64,000 nucleotides of DNA from contig JAFPZD010000145.1 in NCBI GenBank assembly GCA_017417465.1, positions 1-64,000 on the forward strand. Direction: 5' to 3'. Shown piece after piece: positions 33,235 to 40,873 of the stretch (its first letter is position 1; each line of letters opens with the position of its first letter). The notes under the pieces are model-generated. The model saw only the letters and a program-made list of their open reading frames with translations, did not search any database and was not told where the DNA came from. The stretch is from Prevotella sp. GTDB lineage: Bacteria; Bacteroidota; Bacteroidia; Bacteroidales; Bacteroidaceae. The translations under genes were made by a program, and so were the position numbers.

Positions 33235-34500
33235 TTATTGGTCGCGCCAGATAGGCATGGTCATGCAGCGGGCACCACCGCCTGCTCGTGGCAGCTCACT
33301 GCCCGGGAAGGCGGCCACAAACTTGCGGCTGCTGTCCATGACGACCTTGCCACTGACGATGTCCTCGGCATCGAGCACATCGAAGCCGGCACGGTCGAGG
33401 GCATCGATGGTGTGGGTGTTGCGCCGATAGCCCATCACCTGCCCATCGCCAAGTGCGAAGAAGTTGGCGCCGCTGTGCCACTGCTCACGCAGCTGCATCC
33501 ACGAGTCGGCACCGCCGCAGATGACGGGTTCTATCTCCCACCCCAGCAGGCGCAGTCCATCGACGATGCTCGGCACCTCGCGGTAGCTGATCTTGCCGTT
33601 GTCGATGCTGATGAGCGTCGTTGCCTTGCCGGCGAAAACGCCCTGCTTGCGCAGCATTGGCTCGAAAGCCATACACTCGTGGCTGCCGAGGAAGGTGAAC
33701 ACCATGTCAAGGTGGATGAACGACTCGGGCTCCTTGGGCAGCTCCTGCACAAGAATATTAAAATGGTCGCGCTCGCGTGCGAAGGTCTGTGCCAGATAGT
33801 CGATGCCCTTGGCGTTGGTACGGATGCCCTCGCCGATGCACAACAGGTCGGGCGATGCCACGTGGATGTCGCCGCCTTCGGTGCGTGCCAGCGGGTTCCA
33901 TGACGAGGCGTTGAGCAACTCAACACCGAAGAAGTGGCGGAAGATGGCCTCGTAGATGAGCGTCTCGCGCTCGCGCACCTCGAACGACATCGAATTAATG
34001 AGCACGCGGTCGTAGACCGTCGACGAGGCATCGCGGGTGAAGAACAGGTTGAACAGCGGGCGCAGCAGGTAGCGGTCGTCGCTATAACCGTCCCATCCAT
34101 CCTTCTCGTAGCCCTCGATGAGCACGCGGGCCAGTTGGCCACTGTCCATCGACATGAGCGTGTTGAAGAGTCCCTCGCCCGACTGTTGCTCCGAGGTGCG
34201 GCGGTCGTGGCGCAGGCTCTCGCTGACGAGGTGTTGGCGCACGGTCTCATCTTGCAGCACCACCTCGAGGATGTCCTTCACATAGTAGACGTCGGTCCAC
34301 CGCTTGAGGATGCCACTGAACAGGCCATACTCATGGTCGACGGTGGGCTTGTCGAGGATATCGCTATAGAGTGCCTGCGCCGCGTTCATGGGCGTCATGC
34401 GCTCCACCTCAATGCCCGGCCGCTTGAGTAACACGCCACGCAGCCGCCCGTATTCAGAGGCAACGTTGACCTTGCAGGGTTTTATAGGGGTTGTTTCCAC
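33235..34500 (-). CDS. arcA: Arginine deiminase
   Basis: ArcA hydrolyses arginine to citrulline and ammonia, the first step of the arginine deiminase pathway. Family motifs are all present: LFFTRDAS, ARTEGGDIHV, SFIHLDMVFTFLGSHECMAF and the catalytic cysteine in ELPRAGGGARCMTMPIWR. The GTG at 34500 is preferred; a TTG at 34509 lies further into a heptanucleotide array whose last unit supplies this GTG. It is 421 aa, the usual size. It follows pruA by 26 bp on the same strand. Carbamoyltransferase and carbamate kinase are encoded on the opposite strand nearby. Confidence 0.92.
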   Translation of the reverse strand: METTPIKPCKVNVASEYGRLRGVLLKRPGIEVERMTPMNAAQALYSDILDKPTVDHEYGLFSGILKRWTDVYYVKDILEVVLQDETVRQHLVSESLRHDRRTSEQQSGEGLFNTLMSMDSGQLARVLIEGYEKDGWDGYSDDRYLLRPLFNLFFTRDASSTVYDRVLINSMSFEVRERETLIYEAIFRHFFGVELLNASSWNPLARTEGGDIHVASPDLLCIGEGIRTNAKGIDYLAQTFARERDHFNILVQELPKEPESFIHLDMVFTFLGSHECMAFEPMLRKQGVFAGKATTLISIDNGKISYREVPSIVDGLRLLGWEIEPVICGGADSWMQLREQWHSGANFFALGDGQVMGYRRNTHTIDALDRAGFDVLDAEDIVSGKVVMDSSRKFVAAFPGSELPRAGGGARCMTMPIWRDQ

Positions 34501-34533
34501 AATTCTCAATTGTCAATTCTCAATTCTCAATTC
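34500..34533. repeat. Heptanucleotide array between pruA and arcA
   Basis: TTGAGAA-type units fill the short gap. They supply the TGA stop of pruA and the GTG start of arcA on the minus strand. Confidence 0.85.
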
Positions 34534-36155
34534 TTAAGGTACGTATAGCGGTAGTCAGTGGGCGAGACAAGTGTCTCCTTGATGACACGCGGAATGATCC
34601 AGCGGATGAGGTTGAACTCACCACCAGCCTTGTCGTTGGTGCCGCTGGCACGTGCGCCACCGAAGGGCTGCATGCCCACAACGGCTCCCGTTGGCTTGTC
34701 GTTGATATAGAAGTTGCCGGCAGCATAGCTCAGCCGCTCGGTCAGCTGCTCCACGGCCATACGGTCGCGGCCGAAGACGGCGCCCGTCAGTCCGTAGGGC
34801 GATGTCTCGTCGCAGAGCTTCACCGTCTCGTCGACCTTGTCGTCGTCATATGGATAAACGGTGATGATGGGGCCGAAGATCTCCTCTTCCATCGACTTGA
34901 AGTGCGGATTAGAAGTCTCAATCACGGTAGGCTCGACAAACCAGCCCTTCGACTTGTCGCACTTGCCGCCAATGACCACCTTGGCGTCGGCAGCCTCTGT
35001 AGCGTAGTCGATGTACGACTTACACTTGTCGAACGAAGCCTCGTCGATGACGGCATTGATGAAGTTCTTGGGGTCGCAGACATCGCCCATGGTCACCTCG
35101 GCGCAGAGGCGCTTCATGTCATCGAGCACACCCGGCCACATCGACTTCGGGATATACATACGCGAGGCGGCTGAGCACTTCTGTCCCTGGAACTCGAAGG
35201 CGCCGCAGAAAGCTGCCGTGGCCACGGCCTTCGGGTCGGCCGAGGGGTGCACGAAGATGAAGTCCTTGCCACCCGTCTCGCCCACCAGTCGCGGATAGCT
35301 GACATAGCGGTCGAGATTCGAGCAGGCCTGCATCCACAGGCTCTTGAACGTAGCCGTCGAGCCGGTGAAGTGGATGCCGGCGAAATGGCGCGACTGCGTG
35401 GCCACCTCGCCGATGAGGGCGCCGCTGCCCGGCAGGAAGTTCACCACGCCATCGGGCAAACCAGCCTCCTTGTAGAGCTGCATGAGGTAGTAGTTCGAAA
35501 GCAGGGCCGTGGTCGACGGTTTCCAGATAGCTACGTTGCCCATGAGGACGGGTGTCATGCAGAGGTTCGAGGCGATGCTGGTGAAGTTAAAAGGCGTGAC
35601 TGCAAGCACGAAGCCCTCCAGGGGACGGTACTCGGTATGGTTCAGCTGTCCTGCGCTATCCTTGGGCTGCATGGCGTAGATCTTCGAAGCATAGTGGACG
35701 TTGTAACGGAAGAAATCGATGGTCTCGCAGGCGGAGTCGATTTCTGCCTGATAGATATTCTTGCTCTGGCCCAGCATGCAGGCAGCATTCATGATGGGGC
35801 GGTACTTCGTGGCCAGCAGCTCGGCCATCTTCATCACAATGGCGGCACGTGTGGTCCATGGTGTGCGGCTCCACTCCTGCCAAGCCTTCATCGCTGTCTC
35901 AATGGCCAGCTCTACCTCGGCCTTACCCACCTTGTGGTAGGTGGCGAGCACATGATGATGGTCATGCGGACAGGTAACCTGTCCGACGTTTCCGGTGCGG
36001 ATCTCTTTGCCGCCTATAATAATAGGAATGTCGACCACCAGCTTCGACTGGCGCTCCAACTCCTTTTCAAGTGCAACACGCTCTGGCGATCCGGCCAGAT
36101 AGGCTTTCACCGGCTCATTGGCCGGTAATGGGAATGTAATTACAGAATTGTTCAT
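34527..36155 (-). CDS. pruA: 1-pyrroline-5-carboxylate dehydrogenase
   Basis: PruA oxidises glutamate-5-semialdehyde (from P5C) to glutamate with NAD. It is a 542-aa aldehyde dehydrogenase of the long P5CDH type: EWSRTPWTTRAAIVMKMAEL, LAVTPFNFTSIASNLCM, the nucleotide-side LVGETGGKDFIFVHPSAD with the general-base Glu, and the catalytic Cys in FEFQGQKCSAASRMYIP. With RocD (11765-13021) it completes ornithine to glutamate. The last codons and the stop (LKN, TGA) merge with the heptanucleotide array. The promoter is at 36204-36211. Confidence 0.95.
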   Translation of the reverse strand: MNNSVITFPLPANEPVKAYLAGSPERVALEKELERQSKLVVDIPIIIGGKEIRTGNVGQVTCPHDHHHVLATYHKVGKAEVELAIETAMKAWQEWSRTPWTTRAAIVMKMAELLATKYRPIMNAACMLGQSKNIYQAEIDSACETIDFFRYNVHYASKIYAMQPKDSAGQLNHTEYRPLEGFVLAVTPFNFTSIASNLCMTPVLMGNVAIWKPSTTALLSNYYLMQLYKEAGLPDGVVNFLPGSGALIGEVATQSRHFAGIHFTGSTATFKSLWMQACSNLDRYVSYPRLVGETGGKDFIFVHPSADPKAVATAAFCGAFEFQGQKCSAASRMYIPKSMWPGVLDDMKRLCAEVTMGDVCDPKNFINAVIDEASFDKCKSYIDYATEAADAKVVIGGKCDKSKGWFVEPTVIETSNPHFKSMEEEIFGPIITVYPYDDDKVDETVKLCDETSPYGLTGAVFGRDRMAVEQLTERLSYAAGNFYINDKPTGAVVGMQPFGGARASGTNDKAGGEFNLIRWIIPRVIKETLVSPTDYRYTYLKN

Positions 36156-36203
36156 ACTGTCTTAGATTAGAGATTACTTAGTCCGTATTCGTTTTTCACC
36201 GTG

Positions 36204-36211
36204 CAAAATTA
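36204..36211 (-). promoter_or_regulatory. -7 element TAATTTTG for pruA-arcA (minus strand)
   Basis: CAAAATTA on the plus strand, 48 bp upstream of the pruA ATG. Confidence 0.7.
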
Positions 36212-36305
36212 CGACTAAAAGTTGAAATACGAGCAACGAACGGGCTTTTTTTTTCGCTTTAACGTTTTTTTATCACATCCGTGCCGAAAGATGTGGGATT
36301 TTCAG

Positions 36306-36313
36306 TAACTTTG
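36306..36313 (+). promoter_or_regulatory. -7 element TAACTTTG for pyrB
   Basis: TAACTTTG lies 22 bp upstream of the pyrB ATG, divergent from the pruA promoter about 95 bp away. Confidence 0.75.
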
Positions 36314-36335
36314 CAGGCAAAAATCGCACAATAGT

Positions 36336-37244
36336 ATGCAAAAACGCAACCTTATCTCAATTACTGACCTGACAAAGGAAGAAATCCTGAAGCTTTTGAA
36401 GAGAGCAAAGGAGTTTGAACAGAACCCCAACCAGCGTATCCTGGAAGGGAAAGTCGTGGCATCGCTGTTCTTTGAGCCGTCGACGCGCACACGCCTGAGT
36501 TTCGAGACCGCCGTCAACCGCCTTGGTGGCCGCGTCATCGGATTCAGCGACGCCGCAACGAGTAGCCAATCGAAGGGCGAGACACTGAAGGACACTATCA
36601 TGATGGTGGCCAACTACGCCGACCTCATTGTCATGCGCCATCCCCTGGAGGGTGCCGCCCGCTACGCCAGCGAGGTCTCGCGCGTACCTATAATTAATGC
36701 AGGCGACGGCAGCAACCAGCACCCCACGCAGACCATGCTCGACCTGTACACCATCTACCAGACACAGGGCACGCTCGAAGGCCTGACCATCACCATGGTG
36801 GGCGACTTGAAGTACGGTCGCACCGTCCACTCGCTGCTTGAGGCCATGCACTTCTTCAAGCCCCGCTTCAAGTTCGTGGCCTGCAACGAGCTGCGTATGC
36901 CTGAACAATACAAGAAGTACTGCCGCCAGCTGGGCATCGAGTACGAAGAGACCACCGAGTTCAGCGAGCGCATCATCAATCAGACCGACATTCTCTATAT
37001 GACGCGCGTACAGCGTGAGCGCTTCAGCGACCTCATGGAGTACGAGCGCGTGAAGAACGTCTACACCCTCACCGCCGCCATGCTGAAAGGTTGCAAGCCC
37101 AACATGCGCGTGCTGCACCCACTGCCCCGTGTCACTGAGATTGCCCAGGACGTCGACGACACGCCACAGGCCTACTACTTCGAGCAGGCCCTCAACGGTC
37201 TCTATGCCCGCGAAGCCATCATCTGCCGTGCCCTCGAGCTGTAG
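36336..37244 (+). CDS. pyrB: Aspartate carbamoyltransferase, catalytic subunit
   Basis: PyrB makes carbamoyl aspartate from carbamoyl phosphate and aspartate, the first step of the pyrimidine pathway. The 302-aa protein has the carbamoyl phosphate site [31 protein letters not shown], and the aspartate-side VLHPLPRV. Together with PyrI it forms the regulated holoenzyme. A 94-bp spacer with short repeats separates it from pyrI. Confidence 0.97.
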   Translation: MQKRNLISITDLTKEEILKLLKRAKEFEQNPNQRILEGKVVASLFFEPSTRTRLSFETAVNRLGGRVIGFSDAATSSQSKGETLKDTIMMVANYADLIVMRHPLEGAARYASEVSRVPIINAGDGSNQHPTQTMLDLYTIYQTQGTLEGLTITMVGDLKYGRTVHSLLEAMHFFKPRFKFVACNELRMPEQYKKYCRQLGIEYEETTEFSERIINQTDILYMTRVQRERFSDLMEYERVKNVYTLTAAMLKGCKPNMRVLHPLPRVTEIAQDVDDTPQAYYFEQALNGLYAREAIICRALEL

Positions 37245-37338
37245 TGAAAGTGAAGAGTGAAAAGTGAAAAATTTGCTTCTGCCCGGTCGGCGCAGCAAAT
37301 TGTGAAATAGTGAAATTGTCTAATTGTCAAATAACAAG
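37245..37338. repeat. GTGAAA-type short repeats and hairpin between pyrB and pyrI
   Basis: GTGAAAAGT and GTGAAATAG units surround a small hairpin (AATTTGCT ... AGCAAATT). Similar GTGAATAGT units occur at 38838-38905. Confidence 0.65.
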
Positions 37339-37800
37339 ATGAGCAACATCAAGAAAGAAATGGCCGTCGCCGCCCTGTGCAACGGCATCGTCATCGACCA
37401 TATCCCCTGCAACTCACTGTTTAAGGTGGTTAACCTGCTTGGACTTGAGAATATGCAGAACAGCGTTACCATTGGTAACTTCCTCGAAAGCGGCAGTATG
37501 GGCCGTAAAGGCATCATCAAGATTGCCGACGTCGACCTGCCCGAGGAGACCCTCAACCGCATTGCCGTCATTGCCCCGCATGCCGTGATTAACATCATCC
37601 GCGACTACAAGGTGGTGGAGAAGCATCGCGTCACACTGGCCGACGACCTTATCGACATCGTCCGTTGCACTAACCCCAAGTGCATTTGTAACAACGAGCC
37701 CATGCCCACCCATTTCCACGTCGTGAGCAGTGAGCCCACCACCCTGCGCTGCCACTACTGCGAGCGTGTGGTCACCCACGATGAAATTACTTTAAAGTAA
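37339..37800 (+). CDS. pyrI: Aspartate carbamoyltransferase, regulatory subunit
   Basis: PyrI binds nucleotide effectors (ATP/CTP) and a structural zinc. ATG 37339 is chosen because MSNIKKEMAVAALCNGIVID aligns with the family start. It gives 153 aa, the normal length. The four zinc cysteines are in RCTNPKCICN and LRCHYCERV. Confidence 0.96.
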   Translation: MSNIKKEMAVAALCNGIVIDHIPCNSLFKVVNLLGLENMQNSVTIGNFLESGSMGRKGIIKIADVDLPEETLNRIAVIAPHAVINIIRDYKVVEKHRVTLADDLIDIVRCTNPKCICNNEPMPTHFHVVSSEPTTLRCHYCERVVTHDEITLK

Positions 37801-37838
37801 ATCAAAGAAACCTCAAACCTCAAATCTATTCAACTATT

Positions 37839-38831
37839 ATGCCAAAAAGCTTATCCGGAAGAAGTTTCCTGAAACTTCTCGACTTCACCACTGAAGAGAT
37901 TCAGTACCTGCTGGAACTCGCCAAGGACTTCAAGCACCTGAAGCGTACCAACACACCCCACAAGTACCTTACCGGCAAGAACATCGTCTTGCTGTTCGAA
38001 AAGACTTCAACGCGCACACGCTGCTCATTTGAAGTCGCAGGTAACGACCTGGGAATGGGCGTCACCTACCTCGATCCCGGCTCATCACAGATGGGCAAGA
38101 AGGAGTCGCTCGAAGACACTGCCCGCGTCTTGGGACGCATGTTCGACGGCATCGAGTACCGCGGCTTCGACCAGAAGATTGTCGAGGACCTGGCACGCTA
38201 TGCAGGTGTACCCGTATGGAACGGCCTGACCACCGACTTCCACCCCACGCAGATGCTGGCCGACGTGATGACTATCGAGGAGCACTTCGGACACTATAAA
38301 GGACTGAAGATGGTATTCATGGGCGACGCCCGCAACAACGTGGCTAATTCGCTGATGGTCGTCTCGGCCAAGCTCGGCATCAACTTCGTGGCATGCGGCC
38401 CGAAGGCCAACATGCCCGACGAGAAGCTCGTGGCCACCTGCCGCGAGATTGCCAAGGAGAACGACTGCACCATCACCCTCACCGACGACGTAAAGGAAGG
38501 CACACGCGACGCCGACGTCATCTACACCGACATCTGGGTCAGCATGGGCGAGGCACCCGAGCTGTGGGAACAGCGCATCAAGCTGCTCAGCCCCTATCAG
38601 GTGAACGATGCCGTGATGGCCAATGCCAAGCCCACGGCCATCTTCCTCCACTGTCTGCCGTCGTTCCACGACCTCGAGACCACCATCGGCCGCGACATCT
38701 ACGAGCGCTTCGGCCTGAAGGAGATGGAGGTCACTGACAAGGTGTTCCGCTCGAAGCAGTCAAAGGTGTTCGACGAGGCCGAGAACCGCATGCACACCAT
38801 CAAGGCCGTGATGTTCGCCACCCTGAAATGA
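37839..38831 (+). CDS. argF: Ornithine carbamoyltransferase (probably catabolic)
   Basis: The enzyme interconverts ornithine plus carbamoyl phosphate and citrulline. The 330-aa protein has the carbamoyl phosphate motif EKTSTRTRCSFEVAG, WNGLTTDFHPTQMLAD, the ornithine loop IWVSMGE and HCLPSFHD. The SMG loop marks a true ornithine enzyme rather than the N-succinylornithine or N-acetylornithine enzymes that many Bacteroidota use in arginine biosynthesis. With arcA and arcC beside it, a catabolic (ArcB) role in the deiminase pathway is the better reading. It follows pyrI by 38 bp. Confidence 0.92.
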   Translation: MPKSLSGRSFLKLLDFTTEEIQYLLELAKDFKHLKRTNTPHKYLTGKNIVLLFEKTSTRTRCSFEVAGNDLGMGVTYLDPGSSQMGKKESLEDTARVLGRMFDGIEYRGFDQKIVEDLARYAGVPVWNGLTTDFHPTQMLADVMTIEEHFGHYKGLKMVFMGDARNNVANSLMVVSAKLGINFVACGPKANMPDEKLVATCREIAKENDCTITLTDDVKEGTRDADVIYTDIWVSMGEAPELWEQRIKLLSPYQVNDAVMANAKPTAIFLHCLPSFHDLETTIGRDIYERFGLKEMEVTDKVFRSKQSKVFDEAENRMHTIKAVMFATLK

Positions 38832-38837
38832 CGATTC

Positions 38838-38905
38838 TTAGTGAATAGTTTATAGTGAATAGTGAATAGTTCGTAACGAACGACCCACTATTCACTATAA
38901 GCCGT
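38838..38905. repeat. GTGAATAGT repeat and inverted repeat between argF and arcC
   Basis: TATAGTGAATAGT is matched by ACTATTCACTATA about 35 bp further on. It could form a hairpin in the intergenic mRNA. Confidence 0.75.
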
Positions 38906-38933
38906 TCATTCCACTTAGGCAGTTAATCTTACT

Positions 38934-39872
38934 ATGAACAAACGTCTGGTCATTGCGCTTGGCGGCAATGCCCTCGGCAAATCGCCACAAGAGCAATTAG
39001 AACTTGTCAAAAACACAGCATCGACCATCGCCGACCTCGTTGAGGAGGGTTACGACGTGGTCATTGGCCACGGCAACGGCCCACAGGTGGGCATGGTCAA
39101 CCTGGCCTTCGAATACTCTGCCAACAATGGCAGCGGCACCCCTCTTATGCCCTTCCCAGAATGTGGCGCCATGACGCAGGGCTATATCGGCTACCACCTG
39201 CAGCAAGCCATCGGACGTGAGCTGGCACGCCGCAACAGCCACCGCTCCGTCGTCAGTGTCGTCACGCAGGTCGTCGTCGACCAGAAGGACGAGGCCTTCC
39301 AAAAGCCCACCAAGCCCGTGGGTATGTTCTACTTCAAGGAGGATGCTGAGCGCATGGCCCAGCAGACGGGCTACACCTTCATCGAGGACAGTGGGCGTGG
39401 CTACCGCCGCGTGGTCCCCTCCCCCATCCCACGGAAGATTGTAGAGCTGCCGGCCATCGAGCAGCTCGTCGGCCAGCACAACGTCGTCATCACCGTGGGT
39501 GGTGGTGGCATTCCCGTCGTCGAGCATGGCCCCGGTGACTACGAAGGGGTGCCTGCTGTCATCGACAAGGACCGTGCCAGTGCTCTCTTAGCCTTGGAGC
39601 TGAAGGCCGACATGCTGATCATTCTCACCGCCGTCGACCGTGTGTCCATCAACTATCACAAGCCCAACCAGTGGGACCTCAGCCAGATGACGCTCGCCCA
39701 AGCCAGCGAGTACATCCGTCAGGGGCATTTCGCGCCGGGCTCGATGCTTCCTAAGGTAGAGTCGTGCATCACCTTCGTCAAGAACACCACCGGCGGCCGC
39801 GCCCTGATCACCTCTCTTGAAAAAGCCCGCGACGCCCTTCAGGGCCGCACCGGCACGCTGATCGTGAAATAA
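38934..39872 (+). CDS. arcC: Carbamate kinase
   Basis: ArcC converts carbamoyl phosphate and ADP to ATP plus carbamate, giving the energy yield of the arginine deiminase pathway. The 312-aa protein has RLVIALGGNAL, VIGHGNGPQVGMV, VTVGGGGIPV and DKDRASALLALELKADMLIILT, all typical of the family. It is the last gene of the plus-strand cluster pyrB-pyrI-argF-arcC. A repeat-rich gene-free kilobase follows. Confidence 0.96.
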   Translation: MNKRLVIALGGNALGKSPQEQLELVKNTASTIADLVEEGYDVVIGHGNGPQVGMVNLAFEYSANNGSGTPLMPFPECGAMTQGYIGYHLQQAIGRELARRNSHRSVVSVVTQVVVDQKDEAFQKPTKPVGMFYFKEDAERMAQQTGYTFIEDSGRGYRRVVPSPIPRKIVELPAIEQLVGQHNVVITVGGGGIPVVEHGPGDYEGVPAVIDKDRASALLALELKADMLIILTAVDRVSINYHKPNQWDLSQMTLAQASEYIRQGHFAPGSMLPKVESCITFVKNTTGGRALITSLEKARDALQGRTGTLIVK

Positions 39873-39914
39873 TTACATTCAGGAGTAAAGGAGTAGAGGA
39901 GCTGGGAAGAAGAC

Positions 39915-40085
39915 GGGACGGGGGAAGCGTGCCTTTAGGTACGCGACAAGGGCGCAATGTTGTCGCGTACCTAAAGGCACGCTTGTCACTACAACCCTCA
40001 AATACCAGCCATATGAATGGCTGGCCGCTCGGCGCTTGCGACGCTTCGCTTCGCGAAGAACCATTGTCTGATGCCTACGGCATCC
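39915..40085. repeat. REP-like dispersed element, copy 3
   Basis: Arms GCGTGCCTTTAGGTACGCGA.. (39927-39949) and the exact complement (39960-39982) make a 23-bp stem. CCAGCCAT/ATGGCTGG and GATGCCTACGGCATC follow, the same order as in copy 1. Confidence 0.85.
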
Positions 40086-40314
40086 ACTTCATTTACAAAT
40101 ATGTGTAGAAGGCAATCCCATGTAGGGGGCGGAGTAATTAGTCCAGGTCAACTTGTATATCATTCCCATTTTTTAATGGTTACTAAAATGTTTTTTGGCG
40201 AGACGATTCAACCCTTCACTTTTAATACATATTACTGTATATCAGACTGTTACGGTGAATGATTTTTAGAGCACTCTATCTTAGGGTAAGAAGGTGACTT
40301 TGGGGGGAGTGAAT

Positions 40315-40397
40315 CTCCGGGTTTTACGTTCTGATTCTCGGGTTTTACGCTCTGATTCTCGGGTTTTACGCTCTGATTCTCGGGTTTTACGTCGCAA
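40315..40397. repeat. 21-bp tandem repeat, four copies
   Basis: CTCGGGTTTTACGCTCTGATT recurs with a 21-bp period at 40337, 40358 and 40379, preceded by a variant at 40315. Confidence 0.9.
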
Positions 40398-40419
40398 AAT
40401 GCCGTGTTTTCAAACGTAA

Positions 40420-40565
40420 GTCATAGGTTTACGACATGAAAACCCTATGTTTACGACATGAAAACGGCATACTTACGACATGGAAACGGCATACTAATCG
40501 AGACAATGATAGAGACAACATCAATGATAGAGACAACATCAATGATAGAGACAACATCAACGATA
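40420..40565. repeat. 20-bp and 18-bp tandem arrays
   Basis: Units with TTACGACATGAAAACGGCAT repeat about 20 bp apart. They are followed by three to four exact 18-bp units AATGATAGAGACAACATC. The window start (1-113) has the same two motifs in the same order. Confidence 0.85.
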
Positions 40566-40790
40566 TGGGCATTTCTTCTCTGCTTGACACTCCGTCTTCA
40601 GTGTGAGGAAAAGATGTGATGCAAAGTCGGTCAAAGGAACCCTTCACCAGAACAGGCTCGCAATGAGACGGTTACTGAAAAAGTGAAGGGATTGTAAGGA
40701 TAGTCATAAAGGAAGATGTTCCCTTGCTGAAAGAACAGGTAATAAAATACATTGACGGAGGTAACCACTAAAGATGCCCTCGAAAGATAA

Positions 40791-40840
40791 TTTACCCACC
40801 CTACCAGTCTGACAACCTCAGAACAGGTAAGGTGGGTAAA
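40791..40840 (-). terminator. Terminator of the three-gene exported-protein operon
   Basis: TTTACCCACC and GGTGGGTAAA form the outer stem with CTACC/GGTA inside. It lies about 35 bp beyond the stop of the last gene of the minus-strand operon. Confidence 0.6.
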
Positions 40841-40873
40841 GTGTTTATAGCTTGTAGCTGCAACAGCTGCTAC

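Larger units (their letters stand above)
39873..40873. other. Gene-free kilobase
   Basis: I see no supportable gene. The stretch contains a REP-like element (39915-40085), a 21-bp array (40315-40397), 20-bp and 18-bp arrays (40420-40565) and a terminator-like hairpin (40791-40840). A short open run near 40695-40770 (reading ..VIKEDVPLLKEQVIKYIDGG..) may be the remnant of a decayed gene, but it is too short to name. Confidence 0.7.

Noticed and set aside
39873-40873. Insertion sequence or transposase remnant
   Set aside because: No transposase motif, no long terminal inverted repeats bounding an ORF, and no frame above about 80 codons that is not repeat DNA.
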